Of a stretch of 51,624 nucleotides of DNA, positions 40,777-49,962 are shown in pieces (position 1 is the first letter of the stretch; every line of letters starts with the position of its first letter). Made by a program: the position numbers and the translations under genes. The DNA is from Chloroflexota bacterium (lineage in GTDB: Bacteria; Chloroflexota; Dehalococcoidia; Lucifugimonadales; Australimonadaceae): NCBI GenBank assembly GCA_028874795.1, contig JAPPHT010000067.1, forward strand, positions 1-51,624, read 5' to 3'. A model generated the notes under the pieces. The model was given only the letters and a program-made list of their open reading frames with translations. It was not told where the DNA came from and did no database searches.

Positions 40777-41148
40777 ATGACGACGATACAGCCGGGCGAC
40801 ACGCTCGCCGCATACATCAGGCGATGGCTCACAGAGCGAGAAGTCTCGCAGCTGGCGCTCGCACGGCGCGCAGGCGTGCCCCACGCGTCGCTCAGCGTGC
40901 TGTTCAACCACGGGACGGTACCGATGCCCTCGACGCTGCGGAAGATCGCTGAGGCGATGGGCGTACCGCTGGGGCGTCTGCTCGTGCTCGCGGGGCACCT
41001 GAACGAGGAAGAATACGAGACGCCGATCAAGGAGTCGGACCTGGCCCGGCTCTACGAGGTGGGCGACCTCGACGCCGACGAGTGGGAGCAGGTGCGGGAC
41101 TTCGCGCGCTACGTGCGGAGCAAGCGCAAGCCTCGTCCACTGACGTAA
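40777..41148 (+). CDS. XRE-family helix-turn-helix regulator
   Basis: 123 aa from ATG 40777. The Cro/CI-type HTH spans about 12-66 (SQLALARRAGVPHASLSVLF, then a recognition-helix region, LRKIAEAMGVPLGRLL). The acidic/basic C-terminal helix probably dimerises. An ImmA/IrrE-like gene follows 136 bp later, the usual partner of such regulators. The in-frame upstream extension starting at 40336 overlaps opposite-strand genes and is rejected. Confidence 0.85.
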   Translation: MTTIQPGDTLAAYIRRWLTEREVSQLALARRAGVPHASLSVLFNHGTVPMPSTLRKIAEAMGVPLGRLLVLAGHLNEEEYETPIKESDLARLYEVGDLDADEWEQVRDFARYVRSKRKPRPLT

Positions 41149-41157
41149 GGGCGCGCC

Positions 41158-41200
41158 CCGAGAGATTCTTCGACTCCGCCGTGCTCCGCCTGGGGTGACA
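41158..41200. repeat. GAGAGATTCTTCGACTCCGC-type dispersed repeat
   Basis: CGAGAGATTCTTCGACTCCGCC...GGGGTGACACG, a diverged member of the 6948/11182/11363 family, between the XRE and ImmA-like genes. Confidence 0.65.
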
Positions 41201-41284
41201 CGCGAATGCTGACACGCGCCTCTCGCACGGTCGCATGCCAGGTTGCGAGAATGGGCCGCATCCCCCTGTGCAGGAGGAGTCTCG

Positions 41285-41713
41285 ATGCGCGCATTCCGGC
41301 TCGGGCGCGACCTCGCTGAACGCTACGCCCTCCCACCCGGAGGCGACCTGGACCCGCTGCTGCGAGACCTCGGACTCGAGGTCGTGCCGTGGCGCTTCCG
41401 CGGCCGCTTGCGCGAGGTCATCTTCGAGGGTGCCATAGGCATCGAAGAGTCGCTGCCGGAGAACTGGCGGCGTTGGCTGACGGCGCACGCTATCGGCCAC
41501 CACGCGCTGCACACGGGCACGAGCCTCTACCTGGCGTCGTGGCAGTGGGTGAACAGGGTGAAGGCGGAGCGGCAGGCGGAGGAATTCGCCGCCGGGCTGC
41601 TGCTCCCGCCTTCCGCGATGGCGAACGTGGGGGAGGTCCGGCTCACTGCGCGGTGCGGTGTCCCGCGCGAGAAGGCGCGCTGGGCGCTGGAGAAGTTCGG
41701 ACAGGGGGCATAG
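41285..41713 (+). CDS. ImmA/IrrE-like metallopeptidase-fold protein with HAIGH in place of HExxH
   Basis: 142 aa from ATG 41285 (AGGAGGAGTCTCG). The ImmA/IrrE (DUF955) fold is clear: the zinc helix LTAHAIGHHALHTG holds His68 and His72, and the third-ligand helix reads ERQAEEFAAGLLLP. The catalytic Glu of HExxH is Ala69. Active relatives cleave the partner XRE repressor to trigger a response. This one should bind metal but not hydrolyse by the usual mechanism. The same-strand XRE gene lies just upstream. Confidence 0.8.
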   Translation: MRAFRLGRDLAERYALPPGGDLDPLLRDLGLEVVPWRFRGRLREVIFEGAIGIEESLPENWRRWLTAHAIGHHALHTGTSLYLASWQWVNRVKAERQAEEFAAGLLLPPSAMANVGEVRLTARCGVPREKARWALEKFGQGA

Positions 41714-41746
41714 CCGCGCGGTACGGTCATCGGCTGGCCACTACTG

Positions 41747-41929
41747 CTACGGTCGCCTGCGCCGAACGCGCTCGTACCACCACCCGTAGGCCATAACCCA
41801 CAGTGGCACTCCGACCACGAACGTCAGCAGTCCCTCCCACATCCCGATCTGGGACCAGAGGACGGCTGTCGAGACGATGACGAGAAGCCAGAAGCCGAAG
41901 AACGCGTGCCACAGGCCATGACGGAACAT
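41747..41929 (-). CDS. 60-aa two-helix membrane protein
   Basis: From ATG 41929 with GGAGGGACC upstream. The sequence MFRHGLWHAFFGFWLLVIVS and EGLLTFVVGVPLWVMAYGWW gives two membrane helices, ending in a basic tail RVRRRRP. It lies 76 bp downstream of the amidohydrolase gene on the same strand. Not recognised. Confidence 0.6.
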   Translation of the reverse strand: MFRHGLWHAFFGFWLLVIVSTAVLWSQIGMWEGLLTFVVGVPLWVMAYGWWYERVRRRRP

Positions 41930-42005
41930 GGGACCGGTCCCTCCTGCGCCCGTTCGATGGCGACTCTCACCAGCCGAGGTCCTGCCAGTGCAGGAAGAAT
42001 GGAGA

Positions 42006-43061
42006 TTAGGAACGGTAGTAGAAGCGGTTGGCGGCTTCATAGAGGACGCCGCGCCGCTGCGCGTCGGTGAGGTCCTCCCGGGAGCGCATGTATTGCAGCG
42101 AGCCAGGGTAGTCCGAGTCCCAGTGCGGGTAGTCCGACGCGTACATCACCACGTCGTCGCCGACGAGGTCCAGCACCTGACCGAGCATGCGCTCGTTCGG
42201 CTCGCAGCCGACGAAGACGTTTCCTCCCTTGTGGACGAACGTGCTCGGCGCGCGGGTCAGCAGCGGGGCCTCAGCCGCGCCGCGGGACTCGTACTCCTCG
42301 TCCATCCGGTCGAGCCACCACGGGAGCCAGGTCGCCCCCGCCTCCAGGAAACCGAAGTTGACCTCCGGGAAGCGCTCGAAGACGCCCTCGAACATCATGC
42401 TCGTGAACTGCCTGATGATGCCGTACGGGTGCGCGACGGAGTGCGCCTGGATGAACGTGGGGAATATCTCCGCACCGGGCGCGAACGGCGAGCCGGACGC
42501 GTGCACGGCGACGGGGATGCGCGTCTCCTGCGCGGCCTCGTAGACGACGTTGTACCGGGCGTCGCCGAGGAGATGGGTGCCGTCCGCCGGGAACATGACG
42601 CCGGCGTGGCCGAGTCCCGCGGCGCGGCGCAGCTCCGCGGCAGCGGCGGCGGGGTCGAGCGTCGGGAGCAGGGCGACGCCGAGGATGCGTCCGTCGCAGT
42701 GGGGGTAGAACGTCTCCGCGAGCCAGTCGTTATACGCGCGGCAGAGCGTGGCCTGGTAGGCGGGGTCCCTCACGTAGCCCGCATAGAGCCCGAGCGTGGG
42801 GTAGACTGCCGACCACTCCAGCGGCCCGCGGTCCAGCGCGGCGAGCCAGTCTTCCGCGCAGTGGGCCCGTCCGCCGACGCGCCTCCCGCCGAGGCTCCGG
42901 GGCATACCGTCCAGCGGCGTCAGGGGTTCGATGGGCATCACGTCCGGCGAGGCGTTGCTGCCGACCCGGAAGCTGCGGTACGGCTCGTCCAGCAATTCCG
43001 CGATCCGTTTCGCGTTCTCCAGAACGTGGCAGTCGCCGTCGGCGGCCGGCATGTCGTTCAT
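42006..43061 (-). CDS. amidohydrolase-2 family metal-dependent hydrolase/decarboxylase
   Basis: 351 aa TIM barrel. It starts MNDMPAADGDCHVLE, where the usual D-x-H-x-H metal site reads D-C-H-V-L. Later motifs are PVAVHASGSPFAPGA, FLEAGATWLPWWLDRMD and the closing ASDYPHWDSDYPGS (catalytic Asp). Relatives include ACMS and gamma-resorcylate decarboxylases and other ring-fission hydrolases, which fits the catabolic setting. GGAGG is 7 nt before ATG 43061. The substrate is unknown. Confidence 0.85.
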   Translation of the reverse strand: MNDMPAADGDCHVLENAKRIAELLDEPYRSFRVGSNASPDVMPIEPLTPLDGMPRSLGGRRVGGRAHCAEDWLAALDRGPLEWSAVYPTLGLYAGYVRDPAYQATLCRAYNDWLAETFYPHCDGRILGVALLPTLDPAAAAAELRRAAGLGHAGVMFPADGTHLLGDARYNVVYEAAQETRIPVAVHASGSPFAPGAEIFPTFIQAHSVAHPYGIIRQFTSMMFEGVFERFPEVNFGFLEAGATWLPWWLDRMDEEYESRGAAEAPLLTRAPSTFVHKGGNVFVGCEPNERMLGQVLDLVGDDVVMYASDYPHWDSDYPGSLQYMRSREDLTDAQRRGVLYEAANRFYYRS

Positions 43062-43105
43062 CGCTACGCCTCCTGCGACCGCGCCGCGGCCAGCTCCTCC
43101 AGCGG

Positions 43106-43738
43106 TCAGGCGAACTCGCTGCCCAGTTGGTCACCCGCGCTCGTCTGCTCGGTCGACGCAACCGGGGCGCCGCTCACGAGTTCGTCGACGAGCTCGTTCA
43201 GTTTCGCTTCGTCCAGTATGCCGCTCCACTTCCGCAACACGGTGCCGTCCGCGGCGATGAAGAACGTGGTCGGCATGCTGAAGACCTCGAAGTCACGCAC
43301 AACCGTCTCGTCGAACGTCGTGCCGGCCGGGTAAGTGGCGCCGAGCTCGGCGAGGAGCGCCTGCCCCTCCTCCCGCGTGCCGAGCAACTGCTGCGGGCCG
43401 ATGTCGACGCCAAGGATCGTGACCTCATCGCTGCGCTCGTGGTGGACGCTCTCGAACTCCGGTATCTCGGCGCGGCAGGGCGGGCAGAGCGCGGCCCAGA
43501 AGTTGAGCACCACCGGCTTGCCCTGTCCCACGATAGCGGACAGTGAGGCCGTGTCGCCGCCGAGCGTGTCCTGTCCCTGGTAGGCGCTGATCTCGATGTC
43601 CGGCACGCCGAGCGCAACGGGGCCCGACGACCCCTCCGGCGCGGACGGCTCGTCACCGCCGCCGCACGCGGCGAGCGCGAAGGCTGCCACCGTCGCGGCC
43701 ACGGCCAGCAGCGCGCGTTTCACCAGTGACTGGTCCAT
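43106..43738 (-). CDS. TlpA/ResA-like thioredoxin-fold lipoprotein
   Basis: 210 aa from ATG 43738. Lipobox ALAAC (Cys25), then a redoxin/AhpC-TSA-type domain with active site WAALCPPC (Cys85/Cys88), EIPEFESVHHER and the cis-Pro loop FSMPTTFFIAADG. It is a periplasm-side thiol-disulfide reductant, as used in cytochrome c maturation. TATCCT lies 6 nt before the ATG with no ribosome site (leaderless layout). The amidohydrolase gene starts 44 bp downstream. Confidence 0.9.
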   Translation of the reverse strand: MDQSLVKRALLAVAATVAAFALAACGGGDEPSAPEGSSGPVALGVPDIEISAYQGQDTLGGDTASLSAIVGQGKPVVLNFWAALCPPCRAEIPEFESVHHERSDEVTILGVDIGPQQLLGTREEGQALLAELGATYPAGTTFDETVVRDFEVFSMPTTFFIAADGTVLRKWSGILDEAKLNELVDELVSGAPVASTEQTSAGDQLGSEFA

Positions 43739-43744
43739 ACATAA

Positions 43745-43750
43745 AGGATA
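43745..43750 (-). promoter_or_regulatory. -10 box TATCCT for leaderless TlpA-like gene
   Basis: TATCCT-N6-ATG(43738) on the minus strand. No clear -35. Confidence 0.45.
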
Positions 43751-43867
43751 ACGGATTTGGGGGCGGGGGAGTTTCACGGAGGGCGGCGGTTCGCAAAAGG
43801 GGGGCGTTGCTCCGTCCGAAGGTGAGGGAAGTGTAGCACCGTGCCGTCAGGGGGATTTGGAGGAGGG

Positions 43868-45067
43868 CTAGAAGGAGAGGTCCAATTCGACAACGCTGCC
43901 GGGGGCGTGCTCGAACACAGCCGTTGTCGAGAAGCGTCTGCAGTCCAACCAGAACTCAACCGTTGCCCCGACATAGTAGTTGGAAGGGACGGAGACACTG
44001 AGCACGTATCGGCCGGCCTCCGATATCCGTTCCCCGATCCAGTCGTCCAGCTGTCCTTCCTTGCTCACCCTGGCGTAGACGGTCGAGTCCGTCGGCGCAG
44101 GTGCGCCGTCCACCGTTATCGCGCCGTGGAAGATCAACGGTATGGGGGTCACCACACTTTCGCGGGCCCCGTGGTGGCGGTGATGCCACGACTCGACGTG
44201 GATGCGCCCTGAGCGCAGGAGCGGGAGGGCGATGTCTGCGATCTGCGGAGCGTCGGCGGCGTAGACCTCGCCGGCGTTGCCGATCTCCCGGAACCGCAGC
44301 AGGTCTCGTGGCATGCGTATGCCCTGGACCTCACCACTGCCATTCAGCAGGACGGCTCCATCGGCCGCGGAGTCATCGGGCACGTCGATGCGGAAGTAGG
44401 GGTATCCGGTCCCCGATGCAACATGACCGATCACCTGTGTGCCCCTCTCGTCCAGGTGTTCGTAGGGCTTGTGCTGAAGCAGCGTCAGCCGCTCACCGAA
44501 CGCTGCGCCATCCCCGGCGACCGCGAGGTAGTCGTAGCTGCGCGCCGGCTCGACGAGCGGTTTGAGCAGAGCGGTCCCGGTGTCGTCGTCCCGACCGGTG
44601 ACGCACGCCTGGGCCTGCGTGCCGTCCCAGAGTTCCATGTTCACCACAGGCGCGCCTCTCAGGGCATGGGAGTGAGTCAGTATCTCCCCGCTTTCGCTGA
44701 TGATGACGCCGGTCCAGGTGCCCGGGCCTCCCCAGAAGGGCCAACCCCAGGCGAGCTCGCTGGACAACCTCACAACAGCTTTGTGCGGCAGGTCAGTGGG
44801 CCTCGGAGCAGGCGTCGGCGGGGGTGTCGGCGAGGGTTCTGGGGTAGCCGTTGGGGTCGGGCTGGGCGTCGGCGTGGCCGTTGGCGTGGGTGTGGGCGTC
44901 GGCGTGGCCGTAGGCGTGGGTGTGGCCGTAGGCGAGGGGGTAGGCGTAGGTATCGGCGTTGCGGTCGGCGTCGGCGTGGGCCTGGGAGTCGGCGCGGGGG
45001 TCGGCGTCGCCTGTGCGCAGGCGGCGAGAGCCAGGAGCGTCAGCACGAGGACGGCGGTCGTTCGCAC
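43868..45067 (-). CDS. lipoprotein with Thr-Pro tract and degenerate trypsin-like domain
   Basis: 399 aa from GTG 45067 (CGGAG upstream). Signal with lipobox ALAAC (Cys17), then about 75 residues of Thr-Pro repeats (20-95). A chymotrypsin-like fold follows: the His strand is kept ([10 protein letters not shown]), but the Asp strand reads [10 protein letters not shown] where D-L-A-L-L-K is expected, and the Ser loop reads AADGAVLLN where G-N-S-G-G-P-L-L-N is expected. Two triad positions are lost, so it is a pseudo-protease. The C-terminal ~100 residues form a separate beta domain. A cell-surface binding or scaffold role is likely. Confidence 0.75.
   Translation of the reverse strand: MRTTAVLVLTLLALAACAQATPTPAPTPRPTPTPTATPIPTPTPSPTATPTPTATPTPTPTPTATPTPSPTPTATPEPSPTPPPTPAPRPTDLPHKAVVRLSSELAWGWPFWGGPGTWTGVIISESGEILTHSHALRGAPVVNMELWDGTQAQACVTGRDDDTGTALLKPLVEPARSYDYLAVAGDGAAFGERLTLLQHKPYEHLDERGTQVIGHVASGTGYPYFRIDVPDDSAADGAVLLNGSGEVQGIRMPRDLLRFREIGNAGEVYAADAPQIADIALPLLRSGRIHVESWHHRHHGARESVVTPIPLIFHGAITVDGAPAPTDSTVYARVSKEGQLDDWIGERISEAGRYVLSVSVPSNYYVGATVEFWLDCRRFSTTAVFEHAPGSVVELDLSF
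44806..45006. repeat. low-complexity hexamer tract encoding the Thr-Pro linker
   Basis: On the plus strand, many imperfect copies of GGCGTCGGCGTGG / GGCGTGGGTGTG. It is read on the minus strand as alternating Thr and Pro codons. Such tracts are prone to length change by slippage. Confidence 0.8.
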
Positions 45068-45112
45068 GGGGCGTTGCTCCGACTAGCGATTGGCGCGAGT
45101 GTAGCATCACGC

Positions 45113-45144
45113 GAAGAAGCCCCTGCGAGCGCAGAGGCTTCTTC
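45113..45144. repeat. hairpin copy 1 flanking the 45211 gene
   Basis: GAAGAAGCCCCTGCG / CGCAGAGGCTTCTTC, 15-bp arms with one mismatch, in the divergent gap. The core is the same as in the hairpin at 45751-45780. It has no T run and lies upstream of both neighbouring genes. Confidence 0.7.
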
Positions 45145-45210
45145 GGTGAACATCGGGGACAGGATGCACAGGATGGGTATGGGTCGGGTGTTGGTATAGT
45201 CTGCAGCCCG

Positions 45211-45726
45211 ATGGGAGCAACTATGGCTGAGGAGGTCTCTGTGGTGACGGAAGACAGGCTGGAACCGGTCGATGCACAGCCATTCGAACTCGAGGATGAA
45301 TTCTACAGTCGGCTTCCCAGGGAAGCCGTACGCGCGGCCGCCAGGCACGTTGTTCGTGTCGCTCAAGAGAGTGGCGCTAAGGTTGTGTGGGGTGGCCAGG
45401 GACTTTCGATACAGGTAGACGTGCCGAAAGAGATATGGGACCTGCCGGTAACGGTTGCATGGTTCTTTCCGGAGCCGGGCAGGGTCTACTGGGCAGGGCT
45501 CCGGGACTACTCATTCGGCGCTGCATACCCCGACTATCACAACGAACGGCTGAACGACATCATGCGCAGGTGGGCTGACTACTTCCCTTTCGGCGGGGGG
45601 ATCGCGTTCGACGGTGAGAACGGCGGGGGGCGGACGCTCACTCATAACGAGGTCGTGGAGCATCAGGACGCCCTCGCCAGCGGCCTGGCGACCGTCGTTG
45701 CCGGGTTGCGGAGATTACGAGAGTGA
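45211..45726 (+). CDS. hypothetical protein flanked by twin hairpins
   Basis: 171 aa from ATG 45211 (ATG 45223 also in frame); TATAGT at 45195-45200 is the likely -10, leaving a leader of only a few nt. The N-terminus is acidic (MAEEVSVVTEDRLEPVDA). A central part has alternating strands (KVVWGGQGLSIQVDVPKEIW, TVAWFFPEPGRVYWAGLRDY), and the C-terminus is helical. No family is recognised. Base composition is less GC-rich than the neighbours, and near-identical hairpins lie on both sides. Confidence 0.6.
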   Translation: MGATMAEEVSVVTEDRLEPVDAQPFELEDEFYSRLPREAVRAAARHVVRVAQESGAKVVWGGQGLSIQVDVPKEIWDLPVTVAWFFPEPGRVYWAGLRDYSFGAAYPDYHNERLNDIMRRWADYFPFGGGIAFDGENGGGRTLTHNEVVEHQDALASGLATVVAGLRRLRE

Positions 45727-45750
45727 GCAGCACTTTCTCCGCGTTAGAGA

Positions 45751-45780
45751 AAGAAGCCCCTGCGTTCGCAGGGGCTTCTT
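45751..45780. terminator. bidirectional terminator (hairpin copy 2) after groEL
   Basis: AAGAAGCCCCTGCG / CGCAGGGGCTTCTT, perfect 14-bp arms. It serves the convergent 45211 gene and groEL. The minus-strand side is followed by TTCTC. Confidence 0.8.
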
Positions 45781-45804
45781 CGCATTGAGCCGTGTGGCGT
45801 TGGA

Positions 45805-47475
<1,671 letters not shown>

Positions 47476-47769
47476 CTAGCCGACCTTGGCCAGGACGTCC
47501 GTCTCCTTCATGATCAGGTACTCCTCGCCGTCGTCCTCGAACTCGGTGCCGGCGAACTTGGAGTAGATGACGGTGTCACCCACCGCGACGGACATCTCGA
47601 CGCGGTTGCCCTCGTCGGTCAGCCGTCCGGGGCCCACTGCGATGACGCTCCCCTCCTGGGGCCGCTCCTTCGCGCTGTCCGGGATGTAGATACCACTCTT
47701 GGTCTGGGTCTCCTGCTCCACCGCCTTCACGACGATGCGGTCGCCCAAGGGCTGCAGACTTCGCGCCAC
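47476..47769 (-). CDS. groES: co-chaperonin GroES (Hsp10)
   Basis: 97 aa from GTG 47769, with GGAGGTAAATC upstream. Family marks: LQPLGDRIVVKAVEQE, the mobile loop TKSGIYIPDSAKERPQEG, VIAVGPGR, GDTVIYSKFAGTE and a C-terminal LIMKETDVLA. It caps GroEL. It is the first gene of the operon, behind a clear promoter and CIRCE operator. Confidence 0.97.
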   Translation of the reverse strand: MARSLQPLGDRIVVKAVEQETQTKSGIYIPDSAKERPQEGSVIAVGPGRLTDEGNRVEMSVAVGDTVIYSKFAGTEFEDDGEEYLIMKETDVLAKVG

Positions 47770-47829
47770 GATTTACCTCCTTCTCGGCATTCGGCGGGTG
47801 CATCTGCTAGCACTCGCCTTAATCGTCTG

Positions 47830-47856
47830 TTAGCAGTCGGATAGCCTGACTGCTAA
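47830..47856. promoter_or_regulatory. CIRCE operator (HrcA site)
   Basis: TTAGCAGTC-N9-GACTGCTAA, a perfect 9-bp inverted repeat with the CIRCE spacing. It differs from the consensus TTAGCACTC/GAGTGCTAA by one matched pair. It lies just downstream of the predicted transcript start. A lone GAGTGCTAG half-site follows nearer groES. Confidence 0.88.
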
Positions 47857-47866
47857 TCCGCCGCGC

Positions 47867-47896
47867 ATCGTACGGGGAACCGGCGCAGACTGTCAA
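47867..47896 (-). promoter_or_regulatory. groESL promoter
   Basis: Minus strand TTGACA (47896-47891), 18-bp spacer, TACGAT (47872-47867). Transcription should begin near 47860, giving a leader of about 90 nt that contains the CIRCE element. Confidence 0.8.
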
Positions 47897-47938
47897 GTCT
47901 CGCGTGGCAAGAGCAAACACACGCCGCAAGCGGGACGG

Positions 47939-47980
47939 CCTGCTCCCTCTCCTGAGGGAGAGGGTTGGGGTGAGGGCCCT
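47939..47980. repeat. CCCTCTCC...GGGAGAGGG repeat upstream of groESL
   Basis: TGCTCCCTCTCCTGAGGGAGAGGGTTGGGGTGAGGGCC, an inverted copy of the common unit. The remainder of the gap up to 48140 holds only a TATACT box (48090-48095), a plausible -10 for the HigA-like gene. Confidence 0.65.
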
Positions 47981-48140
47981 GCGGCGGCGGTGTGTGGCGG
48001 GGCGCAGAGGCATTCGCGTCATCAAAGCTGAACGGTTACTGGCAAGGAGGCGTAGAAGGAGGTTCGCGTGTGGCGTTCTGACTTGGGCTTATACTGAAAG
48101 AGTGGTTCGGGACTTCGAGTTACGGACGAGTTGGACGGAC

Positions 48141-48524
48141 ATGATGAGCGGACGCCACCCCTTCACGGACTTGACCGCAGGCTTCTCCCCGGAACAGCGC
48201 GAGCGCATCGAAAGAGAGAAGGTCCAGATGCGTGCGAACGGCATGCGTCCGGTTCATCCAGGTGAGATTCTGCGCGATGAGCTCGACGAACTGGAGATGT
48301 CGCCCCACGCGCTGGCCAAGGCGCTCGTGGTGCCGCCCAACCGGATAACCGCTATCTTGAAGGGCCAGCGGGGAATCACGGCCGACACTGCTCTGCGTCT
48401 CTCCCGCTACTTCGGCACCACGCCGCAGTTCTGGATGAACCTGCAGCAGACGTTCGAGCTGCGCACTGCGGAGGAGACTACCGGCGCGGAGGTGGCCGCC
48501 GCCGTGCAGCCTCGCTTGTCATGA
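48141..48524 (+). CDS. HigA-like XRE antitoxin, no toxin gene adjacent
   Basis: 127 aa from ATG 48141; ATG 48144 is an alternative. The HigA pattern: MRPVHPGEILRDELDELEMS, then the HTH SPHALAKALVVPPNRITAIL, KGQRGITADTALRLSRYFG and TPQFWMNLQQTFELR. Such proteins repress their operon and neutralise the RelE-like toxin HigB, usually encoded just upstream. The 150 bp before it contain no open frame resembling HigB, so this is an orphan or a remnant. Two acyl-CoA genes follow. Confidence 0.85.
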   Translation: MMSGRHPFTDLTAGFSPEQRERIEREKVQMRANGMRPVHPGEILRDELDELEMSPHALAKALVVPPNRITAILKGQRGITADTALRLSRYFGTTPQFWMNLQQTFELRTAEETTGAEVAAAVQPRLS

Positions 48525-48539
48525 GCCTGTCGGATCGCG

Positions 48540-49217
48540 ATGACCATTGACAACCACGACGGAATCGCACGACTCACGCTCGACGCGGATGCCGCTGCCC
48601 TGACCGGAGCGCTCATCGCGCTGGACGCCGATGCCGACGCTCGCGTCCTCCTGCTGAGCGGCGACTGGAGCGCCATCGGCGGGTCGCTCCGCGAGAGCGC
48701 GGACGACGGTCCCGTCGCTGCCCTGGCAGCCCTCCGCATCCCCGTCGTCGCGTGGGTCCACGGTGACTGCCATGACGAGGCGTTCGAGCTCGCGCTGGCG
48801 GCCGACATCCGCCTCGCGGACGAGTCCGCGGCGTTCCGCATGGCCCATGCGCGCGACGGGCGGCTCCCGTCGCACGGCGGCACGCAGCGCCTCCCGCGCG
48901 CCGTGGGCCGGGGTCAGGCCCTCCGCCTCCTGCTGACTGGCGAAACCCTGGACGCGGACGAAGCGCTCCGCGTCGGGCTCGTGCACGACATAGCCGACCT
49001 GGAGGACGCGGAAGCGCTTGCAGCCGGCATCGCGGACGCCGGGCCCGTCGCGGCCCGGTACGTCAAGGAGGCGATCGCCGCGTCCACCGACCTCCCGTTG
49101 CGCGAAGGGATGCGCCTGGAAGCGGACCTGAGCATCCTGCTGCACTCGACCGCCGATCGCGAGGAGGGGCTGCGCGCCTTCGCGGAGAAGCGCAAACCCC
49201 GGTTCGAAGGCCGATGA
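48540..49217 (+). CDS. divergent enoyl-CoA hydratase/isomerase family protein
   Basis: 225 aa, shorter than the usual ~260. The crotonase fold is visible (ARVLLLSGDWSAIGGSL, VVAWVHGDCHDEAFELALAADIRLAD, HGGTQRLPRAVGRGQALRLLLTG). The first oxyanion loop reads SAIGGSL where AGADL is usual, and the second catalytic Glu position (PE in FxxPE) reads MAHARDG. One Glu (FELALAAD) remains. It may be an isomerase-like or inactive partner of the next enzyme. It starts 15 bp after the HigA-like gene and ends 16 bp before a normal paralogue. Confidence 0.8.
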   Translation: MTIDNHDGIARLTLDADAAALTGALIALDADADARVLLLSGDWSAIGGSLRESADDGPVAALAALRIPVVAWVHGDCHDEAFELALAADIRLADESAAFRMAHARDGRLPSHGGTQRLPRAVGRGQALRLLLTGETLDADEALRVGLVHDIADLEDAEALAAGIADAGPVAARYVKEAIAASTDLPLREGMRLEADLSILLHSTADREEGLRAFAEKRKPRFEGR

Positions 49218-49233
49218 AGGGGTTCGAGGGGCG

Positions 49234-49950
49234 ATGAGCGCCTTCGAGACGGTCCGCTACGAGAAGCGCGACGGCGTAGCAGTCGTCACGCTGTGCCGTC
49301 CCGAGGTGGTCAACGCCTTCAACGTCCGGATGCGCGACGAGCTCTCCGAGGCTCTGAGCGCCGTTCACGACGACGATGAGGTGCGCGGCCTGCTCATCGT
49401 CGGAGACGGCGAGCGCGGCTTCTGCGCGGGCGCGGACCTCACCGAGTTCGGCTCCGCGCCGTCGCAGGCCGTCGCGCGATACGTGCGGTGGGCGCGCGAC
49501 CTCTGGAGCGCCCTGTCCGAGCTGCCGAAGCCGACGATGGCCGCCGTGCACGGCTACTGCTTCGGCTCCGGCCTCGAGATCGCCGCGCTCTGCGACCTCC
49601 GCATCGCCTCGCAGGACGCCGTCTTCGCGCTGCCGGAAGCGTCGCTCGGCCTCATCCCCGCGGCGGGCGGCACACAGTCGCTCCCGCGTATCGTCGGGCT
49701 CCCGCGCGCGATGGAGCTTGCGCTCACCGGCAGGCGGATGACCTCTGGCGAGGCCGTGCGCGCCGGGTTCGTAGACTGGCTCGTGCCTCGCGAGCAGCTC
49801 CATATCGTGGCGGAGTCCCGCCTGCGCGACGTCGCGTCCGCGCCCGCCGAGGCGCTTGCCCTCGCGAAGCGCGCCGCCAATGAGGGCTCGGATATGACGC
49901 TGGCCGACGGCCTGCGGCTTGAACGGCGGCTCGCCGCTCGGCTACGCTAG
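49234..49950 (+). CDS. enoyl-CoA hydratase/isomerase
   Basis: 238 aa. Complete crotonase marks: oxyanion loop GFCAGADLTEF (about 66-76), AVHGYCFGSGLEIAALCDLRI, and FALPEASLGLIPAAGGTQSLPR with the catalytic Glu. It hydrates or isomerises an enoyl-CoA in fatty or aromatic acid breakdown. GAGGGGCG precedes the ATG. It lies in a tight run with the divergent paralogue upstream and an acyl-CoA ligase 12 bp downstream, so one pathway is likely. Confidence 0.92.
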   Translation: MSAFETVRYEKRDGVAVVTLCRPEVVNAFNVRMRDELSEALSAVHDDDEVRGLLIVGDGERGFCAGADLTEFGSAPSQAVARYVRWARDLWSALSELPKPTMAAVHGYCFGSGLEIAALCDLRIASQDAVFALPEASLGLIPAAGGTQSLPRIVGLPRAMELALTGRRMTSGEAVRAGFVDWLVPREQLHIVAESRLRDVASAPAEALALAKRAANEGSDMTLADGLRLERRLAARLR

Positions 49951-49962
49951 TCCGCTGCGGGC

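Noticed and set aside
45113-45144. hairpin as a transcription terminator
   Set aside because: It is in a divergent gap, upstream of both genes, and lacks a T run, so it is treated as a repeat copy.
47904-48140. HigB toxin upstream of the HigA-like gene
   Set aside because: The only open frame here is an Arg-rich extension over a repeat; nothing resembles the RelE fold.
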